The translations under genes were made by a program, and so were the position numbers. Positions 1 to 9,700 of a stretch of DNA of 56,990 nucleotides are shown here, piece after piece (positions within the stretch are counted from its first letter, which is position 1; each line of letters opens with the position of its first letter). This stretch comes from Fidelibacterota bacterium (GTDB lineage Bacteria; Marinisomatota; Marinisomatia; Marinisomatales; S15-B10), in contig PAYY01000015.1 of assembly GCA_002715465.1 (NCBI GenBank), positions 15,176 to 72,165 of the forward strand, read 5' to 3'. The notes below the pieces were generated by a model that searched no databases, had not been told where the DNA came from, and worked only from the letters and a program-made list of their open reading frames with translations.

Positions 1-2060
1 ATAAAGACTTTAATCATCCACCCTCCTTTCCAGGCCAAAATCGTAAATTCATAGGTGATGCACCCGATATTGGTGCTTATGAGTATGGTGATTCTGTATA
101 TTGGATACCGGGCTATCGATATTCTTATCCCAGCGTTCCGATACCTAGGGATGGAGCCAAGGGCATTTCAATGGAATATGGTCTGGCCTGGAACTATCCA
201 TACAAGAAAGATTATTCAGGAACTATAGCGACAGTTACAATTAATGGGCCGGGCCTTAGCCGGACTGTAAATTTTAATTATCCCAAGAATGTTCTTTTTG
301 AAGAATTTCAGCCAGGGGGTACATATAACTGGTCTGTAACAGTAGATGGGATCAGTGGTGGGAATTGGACATTCACTGTTGATGACAAGATTCATCCATT
401 AAACGATCGATCTCTAAGTAAAGGACTTAGTGATAGTACACTTCTTCCATTCCAACAAAAGAATTTGATTTTATCAAATAACAATTATGCTTTTTTAAGA
501 TTTGATATTCCATCATCAGTTAATAGAAGCTATAGAATTAATCTTAATCTTGTTCCTGAAAAAGTTAATTCTCTCAATAGCGGGGTGATATTATATAGAT
601 ATGATTACAAGGGATGGAATGAATCAATTGGCTCGAAAAATATTGGTTTGGTTGATAAAACATTGCTCACTTCAATTGACACATTAATGTCCATAACAGA
701 AGACTCTTTGATTTCAATAAATATGACTAATTCTATTGAATCTAATGGTGAAATTTCCTTTGCGTTAGGTACGTCAATTCAAGGAGATAGTTTGTCTTTT
801 AATAGTAAAGAAAAATTGCTTAAAGATGGAATTCCGACTGACATCTATCTTTTTTGGGCTGGATTTGCTCCCAAAACGAGTGTATGGCCCAGTCTTTCAT
901 TTACTCAGGACAGTTTGTCTGTTGCTTATGACGTATCGTTAAGTGAGGGTTGGAACCTGATCTCTATTCCTTTTGATGGTGTAAAGTCTCGACCGAAAGA
1001 TATATTGGGTACTTTAATCAATAACGATCAGTTATTGTATGTATCCAGTCCGAAAGGATATTACAGCCCTGATGATCCTTATTCCACACTTGGTACTCTA
1101 AGTAGCAAGGATGGTTACTATGTAAAGGTTGCAAAGTCTACCGATAAAATATATTTCAGGGGTAAGGTATTGGCTGATGCATCAGTCTCATTATCAGCTG
1201 GTTGGAACCTCATTTCTTATTATCCTGATTATGAATTAAATATAAACGATGCTTTTATGGATCTCATATCTTCCAACAATCTTCAATATGTTGTAGGCTT
1301 TAATGAAGGTGCATTGGTGTATGATCCAAATGAGACAAATAGCAATACCTTGAATGTACTCAAGCCTACCAAGGGATACTGGGTAAAAGTCAAACAAGCT
1401 GTTACGAGCTTTTCATTTCCTTCTCAGTCAAAGTCGTATGGTAAACTGGCTGTAAATCATCCTATTAAGCATACCGAACTTAAGCCGACACCGTCCTTTA
1501 TGTTTTTAAAGGGAAAGATATCAGGGAAATATAGTGAAGGGGATATAGTAAAGGTAATTTCAGAAGATGGAAAAAGGGTTGGTTCCCTTGCAATAACTTC
1601 AGGAGGAATTCTACGTAATTCACCTGTTTATGGCGATGACTTTACAACCGAGGAAATAGATGGTTTAAAAGCGGGTGAATTATTGACATTTATTTATAAT
1701 GGTGACACACTCTCATCTGAGATACCGTTCAACTCAATGTCACACAGGGATATTGAACTGGAATTTGAGGCGCCTTTGCCGTCTTCATTTGCCCTTCATC
1801 AAAACTATCCCAACCCGTTTAATCCGGTAACGACTATTAGATATGATGTTCCAGACAATGGCTTGGTTAGGATAATTATTTACGATCTAATGGGAAGAAA
1901 GATAAAAACACTGGTTGATGGTGTTTCAACTCCGGGTCGATATTCTATTACCTGGGATGGTACTGATGACTTTGGGAAGCCTGTCTCCTCTGGAATGTAT
2001 TTTTATCGGATGAAATCGATTGATTTTCAATCAGTTAAAAAACTGATGCTGCTCAAATAA
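1..2060 (+). CDS. Exported surface protein, 3' part (end of beta-helix, GWNLIS repeats, C-terminal sorting domain); partial at left edge
   Basis: The frame is open from nt 3 to the stop at 2058-2060, so the gene begins outside the window; the first internal ATG is at 171. The visible part opens with a 'DIGAYEYG' motif. The neighbouring protein uses the same motif at the end of its right-handed parallel beta-helix, so the missing part is probably a beta-helix. A middle region carries two 'GWNLIS' repeats (nt about 945-1430), common in FCB exported proteins. The last ~85 residues are a FlgD-Ig-like sorting module ('NYPNPFNP', 'YDLMGRKIKTL', ending 'LMLLK'). Role inferred: secreted or surface-anchored adhesin-like protein. 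It lies 3 nt upstream of a second protein of the same type, so the two are probably cotranscribed. Substrate or ligand unknown. Confidence 0.85.
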   Translation, partial: KDFNHPPSFPGQNRKFIGDAPDIGAYEYGDSVYWIPGYRYSYPSVPIPRDGAKGISMEYGLAWNYPYKKDYSGTIATVTINGPGLSRTVNFNYPKNVLFEEFQPGGTYNWSVTVDGISGGNWTFTVDDKIHPLNDRSLSKGLSDSTLLPFQQKNLILSNNNYAFLRFDIPSSVNRSYRINLNLVPEKVNSLNSGVILYRYDYKGWNESIGSKNIGLVDKTLLTSIDTLMSITEDSLISINMTNSIESNGEISFALGTSIQGDSLSFNSKEKLLKDGIPTDIYLFWAGFAPKTSVWPSLSFTQDSLSVAYDVSLSEGWNLISIPFDGVKSRPKDILGTLINNDQLLYVSSPKGYYSPDDPYSTLGTLSSKDGYYVKVAKSTDKIYFRGKVLADASVSLSAGWNLISYYPDYELNINDAFMDLISSNNLQYVVGFNEGALVYDPNETNSNTLNVLKPTKGYWVKVKQAVTSFSFPSQSKSYGKLAVNHPIKHTELKPTPSFMFLKGKISGKYSEGDIVKVISEDGKRVGSLAITSGGILRNSPVYGDDFTTEEIDGLKAGELLTFIYNGDTLSSEIPFNSMSHRDIELEFEAPLPSSFALHQNYPNPFNPVTTIRYDVPDNGLVRIIIYDLMGRKIKTLVDGVSTPGRYSITWDGTDDFGKPVSSGMYFYRMKSIDFQSVKKLMLLK

Positions 2061-2063
2061 ATA

Positions 2064-5000
2064 ATGATGAGAAGATCAATTTTTATTTTTCTGTGTTCTA
2101 TTTCAGTTGTTTTCGGCAAGCAGGTCAGCGTGGACACTTCAGGATCAGATAGTTCAGGAGATGGTTCTGTGACCAGTCCTTTCAGGACAATTCAGTTTGC
2201 CATTGAACATAATAATACCTCCAATGGAGATATTATTCTGGTTAGTCCTGGCATTTATAAAGAAAATATCAATTTTAGAGGAAAAAATATTACTGTAGGA
2301 TCACTTACCCTTACCACTGGTGATAGAAGTTATATTTTGCAAACAATCATTGATGGTGGTTTCCCAACAAATAGTGATAGTTCGTCGGTAGCAACTTTTA
2401 TTGGAGGAGAAACATCAGCAGCAAAACTTGTGGGTTTTACATTACAAAATGGTAATGGATTAATGATGGGCGGTAGAAGATACGGAGGAGGTATTTATAC
2501 TAAATCATCCAGTCCATCATTTAAACATCTACTAATTACCAATAATGCCACTTCTTCTGACGCAAATCTTTTATACGGAGCAGGTATTTATTTTGATGAT
2601 AATAGTGATGTAATTATTGATAGTTCAGAAATCAGTAATAATGGAGAATTAGATATTGGTTGGGGTGGCGGCATACATATTTCTAAAAATAGTGATATTT
2701 CGCTGGAAAATACTAAAATTAATAATAACAAAGCATCTTTAGGAGGTGGAATTTATATTCCAAAAAGGGTTAGAAATTCTAATTCAGTTTTTAAAAGGGT
2801 TGAAATTATTTCAAATAAAGCACGTAACGGCGGAGGAATATGGGCTGGTGCAAGATCGGGAAGTCTTCTAAAAATATATGACTCTAAAGTTTTAAATAAT
2901 ATTGCTACTAATGAAGGTGGTGGTTTTTATCTGATCCAATCTACAAACAAGATTGAGCTAAATGATATTCTAATTAATGGAAATTCTTCGGCCAAAAAAG
3001 GCGGTGGCATATTTGTTACTGGAGCAAAACCAACGATTAAATCATCGTTGATAACAGGTAATCAATCAGAATCTGGTGGTGCTATTTACATTCAAAATAG
3101 TACCGCAGAATTGAGCCTTATAAATACAATATTTTACGACAACAAAATTACTAGCAATGGTAGCGTAATATACGGTAATAATCAAGCCACTGTAAAAATG
3201 TATCATTCTACAATATCTAATAATTCAGCACCTGAAAAATCAACATTATATCTAAATAGTGGGTCAAGTATTTATTTATATAACTCTATACTGTGTTCTA
3301 ATGAAGCTTCCAAACAAGTAATTTTCGGCAATGACGGAGCTACAGCTGGTAGGTTCGAAGCTAAAGCCTCAATAATTGAAGGCTTAACGACTATTCAAAT
3401 TTCAGATAATCAAGATATAGTTAGTATTGACAATACAAGTTTTTCTACGAACCCTTTCTTCACAAATCCTAACTTCAATGACTTCACTTTGAAAAATAAT
3501 TCACCAGCCATTGGCTATGGTACAAATGATGTTTCTTTTTCACCGAATTCAACACTAGTGGGAGTGGATTTTAGTGGAAATTCAAGACCAACTGATTCAA
3601 ACCCTGATATTGGCGCCTATGAAAATAATCTGAATTCTCCTGCAAACTCTCCTCCTATCATGAATTCGCTTTCAGATATTAAAATAGATCAAAATTCTGA
3701 TGAAAAGGTAGTCAACCTAACTGGTATCTTAGATGGAGATTATCACTCCGAGCAATCACTTATAGTTACAGCTAAAAGTAGCAATACAACTCTAATGTCA
3801 CAACCTACGGTAGGTTATTCATCACCAGCAACCATGGGAACTATTTCGTTCAAGCCAGCTCCTGACAATAATGGAGATGTTTTTTTAACTGTTAAAGTGA
3901 CCGATGATGGTGGAACAGCAAACACTGGTGTTGATACTCTATTAACTACATTCAAGGTAACTGTCGAACCAATTGTGCCAGATAATTTTAAGCACTCCAT
4001 TACTGATAAAGGAGGAGTAGTCCAAGGAACACCAAGATTAAATGGAATTCCTGCATCAACCTTTGATTGGATAGCGGCATTTGATAACAATGGGAATTCT
4101 GTCGGATCAGCAAAACTAACAAATTTGAACAATGATGTTAGATTTGGTGTTGGCCTTAGCAATTTTATTTTGTACGGTGATGATCCTACCTCCAGTGAAA
4201 TTGATGAAGGTATGAATCAAAATGAATATTTCACTCTAAGATTATGGGATGCAAGTCGTAACCTAATTTTAATTCAAATAGACAGTTTGGGAGACACACT
4301 AACGCATAGCGGTTGGACAAATACAAATTTTACTCCTATATCTGGATATGATGATCCGACTAAATTGTTTCAATTCTATTACAATACAGATCCAATTATA
4401 GAAGAATGTTTGGTGAAAGCATTGAAAGAAGATACACCCTATGATTTCAATATTAGTGATTTGAAATTTTCAGACGATGATGACATCAGTGATGATAATC
4501 TTAAAATAACTGTATTCACTGGAGAAAATTATTCTCTAAATGGCACTGTACTTCGTCCTAATAATAATTTTAATGGTACCCTTACAGTTCCTTTTCAAAT
4601 AAGTGATGGACTTTCTTCAAGTAATATTTTTACAGCGGAAATTAAAGTTCTAGCAATTGATGATCCTCCTGAAATAGCAAAACCAATAGGTGACTTAAAA
4701 ATACTGGAAGATGCAACTAGTACATATATAAATCTTTCTAGAACCTTTACTGATGTAGATAATAAAAATAGTGGTATAACTAAAAGTATTATTGGAAACT
4801 CACCTACTGGAAAGATAACAGCGTCTATTTCCGGTGATTCTTTAACTCTCAATTATCTAGAAAATCAGAATGGTAATGTTACAATTATTATTGAAGCAAA
4901 TTCGAATGGTTTAACTGTTAAAGATTCATTTTCTGTTAATATTTTTGAAGTCAATGATTCACCGATTATTTCAAATCAAGATAGTTCAATTACAGTTATG

Positions 5001-6425
5001 GAAGATAGCTTCAAAGTACTTACATATGATTATTACAATATAAAAGACGTAGATAATGAGGGAACCTTTTCAATAGTAATTCAAAAAGGAAATAATTATA
5101 CATTTTCTGGGGATACACTTTTTCCTGTTCTCAATTATGTAGGTCACCTCACCGTTAATGTTCAACCGGATGATGGAAGTAAAGAAAATAATATAGGAGC
5201 TACTTTTTTAAGCAAGGTAACTGTATTAGACAGAAATGACCCTCCCGAAGTTACCAATGTTGCAATATCACCATCTATAGTTGAAGTAAAAGATACATTA
5301 AACCTTTCTTATAATATTTCTGACCCTGAAGGATCAACTGATACAACAATTTCTATTTCTTGGTATAAGAATAATATCCTTTCGTCAGAAATGAATAATT
5401 CAAAAAGGATACTACCAGTTAATCTTTCTTGTGGAGATTCTTGGTTTGCTGAAGTTTCGGCATCAGATGGTTTAATTTCTAGTGACCCAGTATCCTCAAA
5501 CAAAGTAGTTATTTGTAAAGAAAATACAGCTCCTATTTGGTTAGATGAGCCTCCTATTGAATTTGTAATTCCAGAAGATAGTGATTCTGTATTATTCAGT
5601 CTAGCTGATTATATAATAGATGAGGAACAAGCTTTATCACAATTAACTTTTGAATCAAACAGTACAGATATTTCCGGTATTATTGATGCCTCTATAGTGA
5701 ATGGTCATTATCTAAAACTTTCATCAATAGTAGAAAACTATTTCACTCCCGCTGATTCTTTTATTAATCTAGTAATTTGGGCCGACGATGGTTATGATAG
5801 ATATGATACAACTAGCCTTAATATCTCAATTGATCCAGTTAATGATCCTCCAGTTATATTAGAATTTTCCCATGCCTCAATTAATGAAGATAGTCTTTTC
5901 ATTTTTTCAATTGACTCTATTGATTATGATGACCCTGAAAATGATGTATGCACCCTTTTTATTAAACAAGGCAACTATTACTCCATATATGGTGATACAA
6001 TTACACCTAACTTAGATTTTTATGGTGAATTAAATGTTCCATTTGCAATTAGCGATGGTAAATTAACTACTGATGATACTCTTAAAATTAAAGTTGTTTC
6101 ACTTGGAATAAAAAACTCAGATCAAGAAGTAGGTTCTCATTTTCCAAGAAAGTTTGCTCTTCATCCTAATTATCCTAATCCATTTAATCCTTCAACTACA
6201 ATAAGTTATGATTTATCTAGAGAAACTTACGTCAGGATTACTATTTACGACATAACAGGGAAAAGAATAAGAACTCTAATTAATAAGTCACAAGGCATAG
6301 GTACTAAAAAAATTGTTTGGGATGGAATGGATGATTTTAATCGAACTGTTAGCGGTGGTGTCTATCTATATAGTATTGAAGCATCGGAATTTAGAAAAAC
6401 GCATAAAATGCTTCTTTTAAAATAG
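2064..6425 (+). CDS. Exported right-handed beta-helix / cadherin-like repeat protein with C-terminal sorting domain
   Basis: 1453 residues. A signal peptide (MMRRSIFIFLCSISVVFG) is followed by a right-handed beta-helix (about 25-515) with recurring 'GGGIY' and 'NN' turns, ending in 'DIGAYE'. Then come several Ig/cadherin-like modules rich in 'NDPP', 'EDS' and 'DDG' (about 525-1350). The last ~90 residues form a FlgD-like sorting module ('NYPNPFNP', 'YDITGKRIRTL', 'MLLLK'). The architecture is that of polymorphic-outer-membrane or pectate-lyase-like surface proteins. No catalytic residues could be assigned, so enzymatic activity is not claimed. It follows the previous gene by 3 nt and shares its beta-helix-end and sorting motifs, suggesting an ancient tandem duplication. 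Aspartate-rich 'DxDxD' loops suggest calcium binding (inference). Confidence 0.9.
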   Translation: MMRRSIFIFLCSISVVFGKQVSVDTSGSDSSGDGSVTSPFRTIQFAIEHNNTSNGDIILVSPGIYKENINFRGKNITVGSLTLTTGDRSYILQTIIDGGFPTNSDSSSVATFIGGETSAAKLVGFTLQNGNGLMMGGRRYGGGIYTKSSSPSFKHLLITNNATSSDANLLYGAGIYFDDNSDVIIDSSEISNNGELDIGWGGGIHISKNSDISLENTKINNNKASLGGGIYIPKRVRNSNSVFKRVEIISNKARNGGGIWAGARSGSLLKIYDSKVLNNIATNEGGGFYLIQSTNKIELNDILINGNSSAKKGGGIFVTGAKPTIKSSLITGNQSESGGAIYIQNSTAELSLINTIFYDNKITSNGSVIYGNNQATVKMYHSTISNNSAPEKSTLYLNSGSSIYLYNSILCSNEASKQVIFGNDGATAGRFEAKASIIEGLTTIQISDNQDIVSIDNTSFSTNPFFTNPNFNDFTLKNNSPAIGYGTNDVSFSPNSTLVGVDFSGNSRPTDSNPDIGAYENNLNSPANSPPIMNSLSDIKIDQNSDEKVVNLTGILDGDYHSEQSLIVTAKSSNTTLMSQPTVGYSSPATMGTISFKPAPDNNGDVFLTVKVTDDGGTANTGVDTLLTTFKVTVEPIVPDNFKHSITDKGGVVQGTPRLNGIPASTFDWIAAFDNNGNSVGSAKLTNLNNDVRFGVGLSNFILYGDDPTSSEIDEGMNQNEYFTLRLWDASRNLILIQIDSLGDTLTHSGWTNTNFTPISGYDDPTKLFQFYYNTDPIIEECLVKALKEDTPYDFNISDLKFSDDDDISDDNLKITVFTGENYSLNGTVLRPNNNFNGTLTVPFQISDGLSSSNIFTAEIKVLAIDDPPEIAKPIGDLKILEDATSTYINLSRTFTDVDNKNSGITKSIIGNSPTGKITASISGDSLTLNYLENQNGNVTIIIEANSNGLTVKDSFSVNIFEVNDSPIISNQDSSITVMEDSFKVLTYDYYNIKDVDNEGTFSIVIQKGNNYTFSGDTLFPVLNYVGHLTVNVQPDDGSKENNIGATFLSKVTVLDRNDPPEVTNVAISPSIVEVKDTLNLSYNISDPEGSTDTTISISWYKNNILSSEMNNSKRILPVNLSCGDSWFAEVSASDGLISSDPVSSNKVVICKENTAPIWLDEPPIEFVIPEDSDSVLFSLADYIIDEEQALSQLTFESNSTDISGIIDASIVNGHYLKLSSIVENYFTPADSFINLVIWADDGYDRYDTTSLNISIDPVNDPPVILEFSHASINEDSLFIFSIDSIDYDDPENDVCTLFIKQGNYYSIYGDTITPNLDFYGELNVPFAISDGKLTTDDTLKIKVVSLGIKNSDQEVGSHFPRKFALHPNYPNPFNPSTTISYDLSRETYVRITIYDITGKRIRTLINKSQGIGTKKIVWDGMDDFNRTVSGGVYLYSIEASEFRKTHKMLLLK

Positions 6426-6481
6426 AATGATTAAACCTATTTAATTTCTTTTATTGTAATAATTAAATAGTATACTTAATG
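6426..6481. repeat. AT-rich perfect inverted repeat between convergent genes
   Basis: Ten-bp arms CTATTTAATT (6437-6446) and AATTAAATAG (6461-6470) with a 14-nt loop start 11 nt after the stop at 6425. The position suits a transcription end for the plus-strand pair, but the stem is AT-only apart from one pair and has no clear T-tract. A terminator role is only possible. Confidence 0.3.
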
Positions 6482-6631
6482 TTACTTATGAAGTAAATAA
6501 AAGGGCTTTTCATTTATTTGTATATAATACCATCCTTCATAGCGTACAATGGAAATCTGCTCATTTAGTTCTTCTAATTCTTGAGCATTAATGCTAACAA
6601 TTAAGAGAAATAGAATAGCCGTTATTTTCAT
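6482..6631 (-). CDS. Small secreted peptide candidate (49 aa)
   Basis: The complete frame ATG (6631) to TAA (6482) encodes 49 residues. Its first 17 (MKITAILFLLIVSINAQ) form a convincing signal peptide: a basic N-end, a hydrophobic core and a small-x-small cleavage site. The mature part (starting ELEELNEQISIVRYEGWYYI) is about 32 residues. It lies in the 310-nt gap downstream of the large minus-strand protein. I do not recognise a family. It may be a real small exported protein or the surviving 5' end of a decayed exported gene; the clean signal peptide favours function or recent function. No strong Shine-Dalgarno is visible. Confidence 0.4.
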   Translation of the reverse strand: MKITAILFLLIVSINAQELEELNEQISIVRYEGWYYIQINEKPFYLLHK

Positions 6632-6682
6632 AATCAATTCTTTATATGAGTAAGAGTTGTTTCATTCTTTCATCCCGACCGT

Positions 6683-6692
6683 CCCCCCCCCC
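6683..6692. repeat. C10/G10 homopolymer run
   Basis: Ten consecutive C (plus strand) in an otherwise AT-rich intergenic stretch, 45 nt past the stop of the 1686-residue gene. Such tracts are slippage-prone and error-prone in assembly. It is outside the reading frame, so phase variation of that protein is not supported. A weak hairpin (TTTCCAG...CTGGGAAA, about 6697-6718) lies beside it. Confidence 0.8.
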
Positions 6693-6736
6693 TCGTTTTC
6701 CAGCTTGAGACTGGGAAAGTAGTTGAGAAAGCTGAT

Positions 6737-9700
6737 TCACTTCAATAGCAGCATCTTCCGAGTCTGAATGAAGTCTCCAGCCTGTATCTGGTATAGGTAG
6801 ACTCCTGCACTAACAGACCTGCCCAAATTATCAGTCCCGTTCCAGACAGCTGTCTTATTACCAGCATCCTGTGACTGGTTCACAAGGGTCTTTATCTTCT
6901 TACCCAATATATCGTAGATACCAAGCGTAACCTGTGCCTGTTCTGGCAGGTCATAGCTGATTGTTGTGGTGGGGTTGAATGGATTGGGATAGTTGGAATG
7001 CAACGCAAATTCATCGGGTATTGCATATCTGGCGTCTACCACAAGGACGTTCTCTTTAATAGTAAGGCTGAAAGATGCATTGTCAGCGACAGTACTATCT
7101 GTTGCATCATAAGCTGAAACTTTCCAAGACCCACTGATTTCAGATGGTTCTGTCCAGTGGGAAAGATTGCTCTGGTCCATAATCAAGTAAATGTCCGAGC
7201 GTGCGATAGAAATTTTGTCCGCAGATAATCCTGATTGTGAAAAAGAAGACAAGCCATCGGTAAAAAATATTTTGTATGTAATCGATTCTCCCTCAACATC
7301 TGAGGATGCTGTCCAATCAAAAGTGAGGCTATCTGAGTAGTTGCCATCATTTATATCAATATTTGTATCATTAGCTGGAGAAACCATGCCAAAAGATGCT
7401 GGAGGGTCATTAACAGCAGTTACATTGACAGTTACCGTTGCGGTTTCAGAATCATCCTTCCTGTCATTGACCTTAAAAGTGAAAATCCCATGTCCATCTC
7501 CAGAGCTATTTTCATTTGGCGAGTAAATGACCTTGTGTTCTGAATTAGATACAGAAGCTGGCAGCTCTGAACTCGATATTGCCGTTGACTTGTTGGTTCC
7601 ATCATCAATCTGAAACAGACCGCCATTAGCAGGTAATGTTACGATACTGTAGGTTAGGGTATCGCTATCTGGGTCTGTCCCAGACAAAGTGATTGTAACT
7701 TCCGTATCTTCATTGGTAGTAACCGTTTGTGCCGTGGCAACTGGCGCTGTGTTTGGTTGGATGGGAGTTGAACTCACTTCACTGGAATAATCACTCGCAT
7801 TATTCGAATTATCAACGGCTTTGAGTCTATAATAGTATGGGGTGCCATTGGTTAAGCCGGTCAAAGTTTTGCTTGTATCAGCTACACCTGTTGTGGAATC
7901 GACCTTTGCAGTAGGAGCCGAGGCAGTACTTCCGTAGATGATGTATTTTGCCACGTCACTTTCTGTGTTTTCCTTCCACGTAAGCATAACCTGAGCATCA
8001 CCAGCTGTAGGTGTCAGGCCCGTGGGAACAGCAGGTGCTGTCACATCGCTTGTTGTCACATCGCTTGTTGTCACATCCACCTTTGTGGGGCTTGTTTGGA
8101 TATTGGAAGACGCATCCTCGGCCACAACGTACACATCATAGGCGGTCCCAGATGCTAGTTCAGTTATACTGATATTCGCTTCTGTATTAGCGGTCAGGTC
8201 TACACTGCCTGATTTGATCGCTGTAGCACCACCACTACCTGTACCCGCCTTTATCTCAGCTGAAGTAGGAGCCGACGATTCATCAGTTAGAACAACACAG
8301 TATCCCTTACCGCCTTCGTTAATATTCAGCTTCAGGTTAAAACTGGTACCAGCCACATTTGACGTTGTTGGATAATCGGTTACAAAACTGGGAGCTGTGA
8401 TATCATTGAGGGAAGCCGTATTGTTTGACTGTGTGGTAGAAGCCGTGTTTCCTTCAGAATCATAGATGCTGTTCACTATTGGGGTCACGGTAATGGTTTC
8501 ATTTCCGTTAGCGGTTCCCGATTTTGGAACCCCTAGGGTAATTTCAGTACCGGAAATTGAAATGGAAGAAGGCGTTGATGAAGACAGGGTCATCGTACCC
8601 CCGGATATACTCAAAGAAAAATCACTCGCCTCTAGGGAAGAACCATTAGATGCTGCATTGACAACGGCCTCACTCATGGTGACCGTAAGAGTGCTGTTGT
8701 CTGACGAAATGGCGGCGGATAGTATAATCGGTGAAGATTCATTCTTGAAATTGAGGTCCTTATCAACTGAGTAGACAATTAATTTTGATGGATTCTGGTC
8801 GCCCCTTACCCAAAACGCCTTTCCGTTGTGGACAAAAGCATCATCGTTCCGTTGAAGCCTGATCTGGCCCAGACTCCTGGCTGATTCGATAACTCTACCA
8901 TATTCATCGATGACCATTGCGTAGGTCTCTACATAATCGCTGGTCTGTCCATAGGCACCTTTATCTGTAGTAGAAATACCCCATTTTTCCCATAATACAA
9001 GAAAGTCTCCATTACCTAAAGATACTAATTTAGGTTTTTCAACATTCTCTGTATTTAAATCAGTATAATTTGTAAGCCATACAACCCCACGATTAGTTCC
9101 TGTCGTAGAACCAGAGTGATTAATAGTTACATTATAAGGACTAGCAACATTAGAGTTGGTACTAGCATCAGTGATGGTCACATCATAACTATTGCTTGAT
9201 GATACCTGATTTAAAAAATCATTTTTCACATGCACGAAAGCGAGATTCCTTGCATCAAGTATGGCTCTGTCTCCATCACTACTTGTATAGGTTGTTGATT
9301 TCTCAGTTGCAAAAATAATTGGATAACCATTTGTACTCTTAACAACATCTCCTAAACGTGTAAAGGTGTTGTTGTATCCACCCGAACTAGTTGTCTCACT
9401 TCCACCTTTAACAGCAAAAGCCATAACCCAAGATAGAATTCTATATGAACCTCCACCAAGATCATAATTGCGCGTATTAAAAGCAGATGAAATGTTTATA
9501 CCTCGACTAACATCACCCAGTGCTATGCCAATAAAATTCTGTCCATCATAGATCAAACGTTGATCAAATGAATGGCTGATACCAGTCCAATCTTTTTCTA
9601 GTACACCAGAAGAAGGATTAAATTGAAATTGACGATGGGCCTGATGACGGTTACCTTCAGCTGCATCATATTGTGTATTGTGTGAAAAAGAAAAGTGTAG

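Noticed and set aside
3815..5503. Minus-strand ORFs inside the 1453-residue surface gene
   Set aside because: Antisense shadows with no ribosome sites, signal peptides or domain motifs, covered by a well-supported plus-strand gene.
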